NCBI GenBank assembly: GCA_031629035.1
Contig: JAVLUG010000007.1
Location: 62,001-126,000, forward strand
Direction: 5' to 3'
Length of the DNA stretch: 64,000 bases
Source of the DNA: MVYY01 sp012517575
Lineage (GTDB): Bacteria > Bacteroidota > Bacteroidia > Bacteroidales > Paludibacteraceae
Part shown: piece by piece, positions 58,404-64,000 of the stretch
Layout: every line of letters begins with the position of its first letter
Position numbering within the stretch: position 1 is the first letter of the stretch
Notes under the pieces: model-generated
The model's input: only the letters and a program-made list of their open reading frames with translations
What the model was told of the DNA's origin: nothing
The model's database searches: none
Program-made: the position numbers and the translations under genes

Positions 58404-58432
58404 GTTATCGAATAACCAAAATCAATAAAAAA

Positions 58433-60007
58433 GTGAATAGCGAATTAGTAGTTGATGTAAAACCATCGGAAATTTCTATTGCGCTGCTCGAAGATAAACG
58501 TCTGGTTGAACTTACCCAAGAAACACGAGAAGAACAATTCGCTGTCGGGAATATTTACTTAGGAAAAGTAAAAAAAATCATGCCAGGTTTAAATGCAGCC
58601 TTTGTTGATGTCGGTTACGAAAAAGATGCTTTTATTCATTATCTTGATTTAGGTTCCAATTTCAATACCCTTTCTCAGTTTACATTGCAGGCGCTCAGCG
58701 ATCCAAAAAAAGCGCCATCAATGCAAAAAATTAAAATGCTTCCGGAAATTGAAAAAACAGGTTCTATCAATGACCTGCTCAAACCCGGTCAACAAATTCT
58801 GGTGCAGGTGGCCAAAGAACCCATCTCTACCAAAGGACCGCGGTTGACAGCCGAAGTTTCATTAGCCGGACGTTTTTTGGTGTTGATTCCCTTTAACGAC
58901 AAGGTCCTCATTTCTCAGAAAATTAAGTCGGAGAATGAGCGTGTCAGGCTCAAACAGCTTATTCAGAGCATTAAACCTAAAGGTTTCGGCGTCATCGTTC
59001 GTACGGTGGCTGAAGATAAAAAAGTTGCCGAACTGATTAATGAACTCAATGTGCTCGTAAAACGCTGGGATGAAGCCGTTGCCAAACTTCAACAGGCAAA
59101 GGGAGTTACACTTATTTCGGAAGAATTGGGTCGTACTGTAGGAATTATCAGGGATTTATTTAGTCCGAGTTTTAAAAACATTTATGTTAATGATCCCAAT
59201 GTGTTCGCCGAAGTGCAGGACTACATTGAATGGATTGCTCCGGAACAAAAAAATATCGTGAAGCTTTATAAAGATGAAACTCCGATATTTGATCATTTCG
59301 GTATTACCAAGCAAATAAAATCATCTTTTGGTAAAACCGTTTCATTTAAAAATGGAGCTTATCTGATTATAGAACATACGGAAGCTTTACACGTGATTGA
59401 TGTGAACAGCGGTAATCGGGCAAAAACAGGAAACGGACAGGAAGCTAACGCTCTGGATGTTAACCTGGCTGCTGCCGACGAAATAGCTCGACAGTTACGT
59501 TTGCGCGATATGGGCGGAATTATTGTGGTAGATTTCATTGATTTGCACGAACCTGACAATCGTCAGAAAGTGTACGACCGAATGAAAGAGATGATGGCTA
59601 ACGACAGAGCCAAACACAATATTTTACCTCTCAGCAAGTTCGGACTGATGCAGATAACGCGTCAACGTGTTCGTCCCGATACGCATATCGATATTGAGGA
59701 AGCTTGTCCTACTTGTTTTGGAACAGGGAAAATAAAACCTTCTATTTTATTTACTGACCAATTGGAAAGCAAAATAGATTATTTGGTCAATACATTAAAA
59801 GTTAAAGAATTTACTCTCTATGTACATCCTTACGTTGAAGCCTATATTTCCAAAGGAGTGATTCCTTTGAAACACAAATGGAAAATGAAATACGGGCGGG
59901 GATGTAACGTCAGAGCTTCACAGGAATTGGGTTTCCTGCAGTATAAATTTATCGATAAAAAAGGGATGGAATTGAATCTTCAAGAAGAAATAGAAAAAAT
60001 TTCGTAA
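58433..60007 (+). CDS. rng: Ribonuclease E/G family endoribonuclease, GTG start
   Basis: 524 residues beginning at GTG 58433 (MNSELVVDVKPSEISIALLE). The S1 domain is at about 37-130 (VGNIYLGKVKKIMPGLNAAF). The catalytic core has the Mg-binding aspartates in LHVIDVNSGNRAKTGNGQ and GIIVVDFIDLHEPDNR, and the zinc-link is ACPTCFGTGKI. Length and lack of a long C-terminal scaffold match RNase G or the short RNase E form. It matures 16S rRNA and cleaves mRNA with 5'-monophosphate ends. It lies just behind two leader hairpins and ends at a clear terminator. Confidence 0.95.
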   Translation: MNSELVVDVKPSEISIALLEDKRLVELTQETREEQFAVGNIYLGKVKKIMPGLNAAFVDVGYEKDAFIHYLDLGSNFNTLSQFTLQALSDPKKAPSMQKIKMLPEIEKTGSINDLLKPGQQILVQVAKEPISTKGPRLTAEVSLAGRFLVLIPFNDKVLISQKIKSENERVRLKQLIQSIKPKGFGVIVRTVAEDKKVAELINELNVLVKRWDEAVAKLQQAKGVTLISEELGRTVGIIRDLFSPSFKNIYVNDPNVFAEVQDYIEWIAPEQKNIVKLYKDETPIFDHFGITKQIKSSFGKTVSFKNGAYLIIEHTEALHVIDVNSGNRAKTGNGQEANALDVNLAAADEIARQLRLRDMGGIIVVDFIDLHEPDNRQKVYDRMKEMMANDRAKHNILPLSKFGLMQITRQRVRPDTHIDIEEACPTCFGTGKIKPSILFTDQLESKIDYLVNTLKVKEFTLYVHPYVEAYISKGVIPLKHKWKMKYGRGCNVRASQELGFLQYKFIDKKGMELNLQEEIEKIS

Positions 60008-60035
60008 TTGGACATTTTTAAAAAATTACAAACAG

Positions 60036-60078
60036 AAAACTGCCTTTTGGATGTTAAAATTCGAAGGCAGTTTTTTTT
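60036..60078 (+). terminator. Rho-independent terminator after rng
   Basis: AAAACTGCCTT (60036-60046) and AAGGCAGTTTT (60064-60074), perfect 11-bp stem, with eight T ending at 60078. It lies between the convergent rng and patatin-like genes. Confidence 0.9.
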
Positions 60079-60088
60079 ACAAGGTATG

Positions 60089-60910
60089 CTAAATTGCATT
60101 TTTGATTGACGGATTATTTTCTATAAACGAACAGGTGCATTTGTAACCTTCTTCATAAATTTGCTGATAGGCGTCAAAACTGAATTCGTGGAATTTTTGT
60201 ATAGCTTTGGGCTCAATCAAAAATTGGCAAAGTTTTCTTCCTTTCTGAGCATTCTTGTGTTGTATGATGCGGATGGAATAAGTCAGTGTATCCACCGGTT
60301 TTTTTAATTGAATGTCGTTCAGGTGAGGAATGACATCCACACCGATGATGACTTCGCAATTTTGTTTGAGTGCTTGTGCCGGCATGTTGTTCAATAATCC
60401 GCCATCAATATAATATTCTTTTTTTTCCTGAATGGCTTCAAATACACCTGGAATACTTGCCGAAGCAGCTACCCATTTATCCAGTTCTTTTCCGCTTTCT
60501 ACTATTTCCCATTCAGCCTTATTCAAATTGCTGACGCAGACATACATTTTTTTCTTTAATAATTCAAAGCTGTTGTGTGGGATAAGTTCCTTTATCAGTT
60601 CCCGTAACATTTCGTGGGTGGAAAGTCCAGATTTTAACGACATGGGATGAATAGACATTAATTTGGTTATTTTGTACAATTTGTCTTCTCTAATCATTTG
60701 TAACATTTCGGACGGTGTGAATCCTGCTGCATAAAGAGTTCCAACAATTGCTCCCATGCTTGAACCTGCAATTTGTCCAGGAGAAATCCCATTTTCTTCG
60801 AGTGCCTTCAAAACGCCAATATGGGCAAAGCCTAAAGCGCCGCCACCACTCAGACAAATACCTGTTTTGTCGGCATTCAGTTCATGGTTTGTTGTGTGGT
60901 CATCGTTCAT
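60089..60910 (-). CDS. Patatin-like phospholipase
   Basis: 273 residues, no signal peptide. Oxyanion loop ICLSGGGALGFAHIGVLKAL (about 18-37), nucleophile Ser in GQIAGSSMGAIVGTLYAAG (GxSxG), and the dyad Asp in YYIDGGLLNNMP. These are the complete patatin catalytic elements. It would hydrolyse acyl esters of phospholipids; the RssA/YlbK-type bacterial members have unknown physiological substrates. It stands alone between a terminator and the divergent peptidase gene. Confidence 0.93.
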   Translation of the reverse strand: MNDDHTTNHELNADKTGICLSGGGALGFAHIGVLKALEENGISPGQIAGSSMGAIVGTLYAAGFTPSEMLQMIREDKLYKITKLMSIHPMSLKSGLSTHEMLRELIKELIPHNSFELLKKKMYVCVSNLNKAEWEIVESGKELDKWVAASASIPGVFEAIQEKKEYYIDGGLLNNMPAQALKQNCEVIIGVDVIPHLNDIQLKKPVDTLTYSIRIIQHKNAQKGRKLCQFLIEPKAIQKFHEFSFDAYQQIYEEGYKCTCSFIENNPSIKNAI

Positions 60911-61016
60911 TATATAATGTATTTTATATTGTTCTGTATTGTTGGTGAACTTTCCTTTTTAATGTTAAACCATTCAAAAAAATTGACCCAAAGTTTTTAA
61001 AGCTGATGAATTACGC

Positions 61017-61024
61017 TATTTTTG
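61017..61024 (+). promoter_or_regulatory. -7 element for the DPP-IV-like gene
   Basis: TATTTTTG, 55 nt before the ATG. The -33 position reads TTTT, so only the -7 part is well supported. Confidence 0.5.
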
Positions 61025-61079
61025 TGTGAATTTACAAGAAAAAAATAAGTAATTGATAATTTAACAATAAAAATTTTTT

Positions 61080-63248
61080 ATGAAACGTATTTTTTTAGCT
61101 ATAGTTTTGGCAGCATTAGTGCAACTTTCTTTTGCCGACTTGCTTGATGACATTGTTGATGGGAAGTTTAATGTTAATAATATTATGGTTCCCCGTTCGA
61201 TGAACGATGGAGAAAATTTTACATTGCTAAAAAATAATGCAGTAATTAAATACAATTATAAAACCGGGCAGTTGGTTGACACAATATTCAGTATCCATCG
61301 TTTAAAAAATGTACCTTTCAAGGAAATCAACGGTTATGAATTCAGTCCGAATGAAGCTAAGTTGCTGGTTTACAATAATGTTAAAAAAAGATATAGGCGT
61401 TCTTTTACGGCAGATTATTATGTGTACGATATTAAAAGGAATGAAATTGAGCCTCTTTCCGAAAACGGTTCGCAGGAAGTCCCGCTTTTTTCGCCCGATA
61501 GTCGATATATTGCTTTTGGAAGAAACAACAACCTTTATTTAAAGAAACTCGATTTTAATACCGAATCGGCCATAACTAAAGATGGTGAACCGGGAAAAAT
61601 TATAAATGGCTTGCCAGACTGGCTGTATGAAGAAGAATTTGAGGCAACCCGTTATTTTGTTTGGAGTCCCGACAGTAAATTACTGGCTTTTGTGAAATTT
61701 GATGAGACTGAAGTTCCTCAATTTTCATTTCAGTTATATGAAAATCAAAATTCGTCCGACGAATTGACGCTTTATCCTTCACTTGTTACTTTTAAATATC
61801 CTAAAGCAGGACAGAATATTTCCAAAGTGAGTGTTTGCGTTTTCGATGAACGTACCAAAGCGATTAGAACTGTTCAGTTAGATAATTTAGGAGATGATTT
61901 TTATATTCCGCGTATAAAATGGACTCATTCACTTGATCAATTGGCTATTTTTGTATTGAATCGAAATCAAAATCAGTTGAAAATGTTTCTTGCTAATCCA
62001 AAATCTACTCTATCAACAGTGATATTACAGGAAAACGACAAATATTATATTGATTATCAAAATATTGATGCTTGCCAATTTTTGTCCGACAACCAATATT
62101 TTATTTTTATGAATGAAAAAGATGGCTTTCGTCATGTTTACCGGTACAGAATTAATGGTTCGCTCGACAAACAATTGACGAAAGGTAATTTTGATGTAAC
62201 ACAAGTTTATGGTTTTGACGAAAAGAACCAAGTGCTCTATTATCAGTCGGCAGAAACATCGCCTATGCAAAGAGATATTTATTCGGTCAGCCTGAAAGGC
62301 GTTAAAAAGAAAATCACCAATGAAAAAGGTTATCACCGCGCAATATTTAATTCTACCTTTAGTTACTTTGCCGATAATTTTTCAAGTCTTCAAAGGCCTG
62401 ATAAGCTTACTTTATATGCCAACAATGGTAGTGTAATTCGTGAAATGCAAAATTCCGACAACATGTTGCAAACTTGGAATTCCCTTCATTTGCCTAAAAA
62501 GGAATTATTCAGTTTTACAACTTCTGAAAATATTTCGTTAAACGGATGGATATTGAAACCGCTCAATTTTGATCCGAATAAAAAATATCCTTTATTATTG
62601 ATTCAGTACAGTGGTCCTAATTCGCAAATGGTTTTGGACAAATGGGATGTGGACTGGGAATATTATTTGGCTGAAAAAAATATGGTTGTGGCTTGTGTTG
62701 ATGGACGTGGAACAGGAGCTCGCGGAGTAGAATTCAGAAAATGTACTTATGAACAGTTAGGAGTTCTCGAAGCCAAAGATCAAACAGAGGCTGCCCGATT
62801 TTTTAGTAAACAAAGTTATATTGATCAAAGCAGAATAGGTATTTGGGGCTGGAGTTACGGCGGTTTTCTTACGTTAATGGCCATGAGTATGGATGAAAAT
62901 TTATTTAAGGCCGGAATTGCTGTGGCTCCTGTTACCGACTGGAGATTTTACAATGCAGCTTATACCGAAAGATACATGCGTCGTCCTCAGGAAAATTTTA
63001 AGGGATACGATCTTTCTTCGCCTTTGATGAAAGCCGACAAGTTAAAAGGAGAATTGCTGATTATTCACGGAACTGCCGATGACAATGTGCATACACAAAA
63101 TACTATGATGTATGTAAAACGACTGGAAGAAGCCGATAAACAGTATAACATGCAGCTTTTTACAGACAAAAATCATAGCATTTTGGGAAAACAAACCCGT
63201 AGGTATTTGTACAGAACAATGAGTAGCTTTTTATTTAAAAATTTGTAG
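61080..63248 (+). CDS. S9 prolyl oligopeptidase, dipeptidyl-peptidase IV type
   Basis: 722 residues with a signal peptide (MKRIFLAIVLAALVQLSFA). An eight-bladed propeller fills about 40-480; the double-Glu motif of DPP-IV is in WLYEEEFEATRYFVWSPDS. The C-terminal alpha/beta-hydrolase has Ser592 in GIWGWSYGGFLTL, Asp667/Asp668 in IHGTADDNVH and His699 in TDKNHSILG. It releases Xaa-Pro dipeptides in the periplasm and supports peptide use as a carbon and nitrogen source. It has its own promoter-like element; the next gene is a sugar transporter with a separate control region. Confidence 0.96.
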   Translation: MKRIFLAIVLAALVQLSFADLLDDIVDGKFNVNNIMVPRSMNDGENFTLLKNNAVIKYNYKTGQLVDTIFSIHRLKNVPFKEINGYEFSPNEAKLLVYNNVKKRYRRSFTADYYVYDIKRNEIEPLSENGSQEVPLFSPDSRYIAFGRNNNLYLKKLDFNTESAITKDGEPGKIINGLPDWLYEEEFEATRYFVWSPDSKLLAFVKFDETEVPQFSFQLYENQNSSDELTLYPSLVTFKYPKAGQNISKVSVCVFDERTKAIRTVQLDNLGDDFYIPRIKWTHSLDQLAIFVLNRNQNQLKMFLANPKSTLSTVILQENDKYYIDYQNIDACQFLSDNQYFIFMNEKDGFRHVYRYRINGSLDKQLTKGNFDVTQVYGFDEKNQVLYYQSAETSPMQRDIYSVSLKGVKKKITNEKGYHRAIFNSTFSYFADNFSSLQRPDKLTLYANNGSVIREMQNSDNMLQTWNSLHLPKKELFSFTTSENISLNGWILKPLNFDPNKKYPLLLIQYSGPNSQMVLDKWDVDWEYYLAEKNMVVACVDGRGTGARGVEFRKCTYEQLGVLEAKDQTEAARFFSKQSYIDQSRIGIWGWSYGGFLTLMAMSMDENLFKAGIAVAPVTDWRFYNAAYTERYMRRPQENFKGYDLSSPLMKADKLKGELLIIHGTADDNVHTQNTMMYVKRLEEADKQYNMQLFTDKNHSILGKQTRRYLYRTMSSFLFKNL

Positions 63249-63346
63249 TTCAATAATATTTAAAAAATTAGACTGTCATTATTGACTAAATATATGTTGT
63301 AAAACATTTTTTGTATCAAGCTTTTTTGTTTATACTGTTAAAAGTA

Positions 63347-63375
63347 ACTGACAAAAAAATGGTATTTTTGTCGGT
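63347..63375 (+). promoter_or_regulatory. Inverted repeat overlapping a -7 element before the FHS transporter gene
   Basis: ACTGACAAAAA (63347-63357) and TTTTTGTCGGT (63365-63375) pair over 11 positions with one G-T pair. The right arm contains TATTTTTG (63363-63370), a -7 match, 67 nt before the ATG. It could be an operator or a terminator of the peptidase gene 100 bp upstream. Confidence 0.5.
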
Positions 63376-63436
63376 CAATATAAATTCATTCAAAAAACAT
63401 TTTTATTTCAATTAACTTTATTAATTCTAAAACAAT

Positions 63437-64000
63437 ATGAGTACAGAGAAAAAAAATGGAAATCTGGTGGCCATTATCACCATGTTTTTCCTGTTTGCAA
63501 TGATTTCGTTTGTTACTAATCTTGCTGCGCCGATCGGGGTAATTTGGAAAAATCAGCCAGCCTTTGAAGGTTCCAATTTCCTTGGCATGCTGGGAAATAT
63601 GATGAACTTTTTGGCTTATTTGTTTATGGGTATTCCTGCCGGTAAATTGCTTTCAAAAATCGGTTATAAAAAAACGGCTCTTGTAGCTATTGCGGTAGGT
63701 TTTTTTGGTGTACTGACGCAATATCTTTCCGGGATAATTGGCGTTGGAGCTGAAATTTTCTCCCTTCCGGCCAATTTCTTTGTTTATTTGCTGGGTGCAT
63801 TTATTGCCGGCTTTTCAGTTTGTATGCTTAACACAGTTGTCAATCCAATGTTGAATTTACTTGGAGGTGGTGGCAACAAAGGAAATCAGTTGATTCAAAT
63901 CGGAGCAACATTCAATTCTTTGGCAGCAACCATAACGCCCATGTTTGTAGGAGCTTTGATTGGCGATATTACTAAAGAGCGTGTTTTATCCGGTGAAGTT
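63437..64000 (+). CDS. FHS-type MFS sugar transporter (3' end cut by window)
   Basis: I translated this from the ATG at 63437: it starts MSTEKKNGNLVAIITMFFLF and stays open for 188 codons to the window end. Membrane helices include FLFAMISFVTNLAAPIGVIW, and the helix 2-3 loop MGIPAGKLLSKIGYKKTAL is typical of MFS. The block GFSVCMLNTVVNPMLNLLGG with an N-P pair and a Gly-rich turn is the pattern of the FucP/GluP (fucose:H+ symporter) family. It would import a hexose or deoxyhexose. The substrate is not resolvable and about half of the protein is missing. Confidence 0.85.
   Translation, partial: MSTEKKNGNLVAIITMFFLFAMISFVTNLAAPIGVIWKNQPAFEGSNFLGMLGNMMNFLAYLFMGIPAGKLLSKIGYKKTALVAIAVGFFGVLTQYLSGIIGVGAEIFSLPANFFVYLLGAFIAGFSVCMLNTVVNPMLNLLGGGGNKGNQLIQIGATFNSLAATITPMFVGALIGDITKERVLSGEV

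Noticed and set aside
1..64000. tRNA, rRNA, tmRNA, insertion sequences, prophage or conjugative genes
   Set aside because: I looked for cloverleaf-like arms next to CCA ends, transposase motifs and phage structural proteins and saw none; a dedicated search (tRNAscan-SE, Infernal, ISfinder) could still find a short element.

Overview
The window is a Bacteroidota chromosome segment, most likely from an anaerobic or microaerophilic Bacteroidales-type polysaccharide degrader. The signs are a SusC/SusD pair with surface glycan-binding lipoproteins, an ECF-sigma/FecR pair, promoters of the TTTG-N19..21-TAnnTTTG type, little Shine-Dalgarno signal, low GC, and oxygen-defence genes (rubrerythrin, a flavin reductase-rubredoxin fusion). 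I cannot name the species. No rRNA, tRNA, CRISPR array, transposase or phage gene was recognised.

Region 1 (1-26.3 kb) is a large polysaccharide utilisation locus for beta-mannan (galacto-/glucomannan, probably acetylated). On the minus strand, in transcription order, it encodes SusC, SusD, two IPT-domain glycan-binding lipoproteins, two GH26 mannanases, a GH130 mannosylglucose phosphorylase, a GH27 alpha-galactosidase, a GH5_25-like glucanase/mannanase, a GPH sugar symporter, a cellobiose/mannobiose 2-epimerase, a GH5_2-like endoglucanase, a SASA-type esterase and a GH3 beta-glucosidase. Inferred path: surface mannanases cut the chain, SusCD imports the oligomers, alpha-galactosidase and esterase strip the side groups, the symporter takes up mannobiose, and epimerase plus GH130 convert it to Man-1-P and glucose. 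An AraC-family regulator lies upstream of susC. A FecR/ECF-sigma pair and an alpha/beta-hydrolase lie at the other end. A strong terminator-like hairpin separates the sus block from the enzyme block.

Region 2 (26.4-35.5 kb) holds metG, mutY, an unknown lipoprotein, and a minus-strand operon of ECF-transporter S component, phosphoribosyltransferase, a Tat-signal DUF362 protein, a membrane iron-sulfur protein with an internal twin-arginine segment, TatA and TatC. The Tat translocase therefore sits next to two likely clients.

Region 3 (35.7-48 kb) holds a WbpM/CapD-type sugar-nucleotide dehydratase and a WecA-like phosphotransferase (surface glycan initiation), an ABC-F ATPase, an RsmI-like methyltransferase, an SLC45-like sugar transporter, a YgjV-type membrane protein behind a promoter and leader hairpin, a PLP aminotransferase, a LolC/E-like permease and thiol peroxidase.

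Region 4 (47.7-64 kb) holds a putative metallopeptidase lipoprotein, a structured noncoding repeat element, a GH13 amylase-like enzyme, a DUF4251 lipoprotein, a second GH3, the rubredoxin fusion plus rubrerythrin, an isoprenylcysteine-methyltransferase-like protein, ung, HU, a 29-residue basic COX24/AURKAIP1-like protein, an RNase E/G gene behind tandem leader hairpins, a patatin-like phospholipase, a DPP-IV-type peptidase and the start of an FHS-type sugar transporter cut by the window end.
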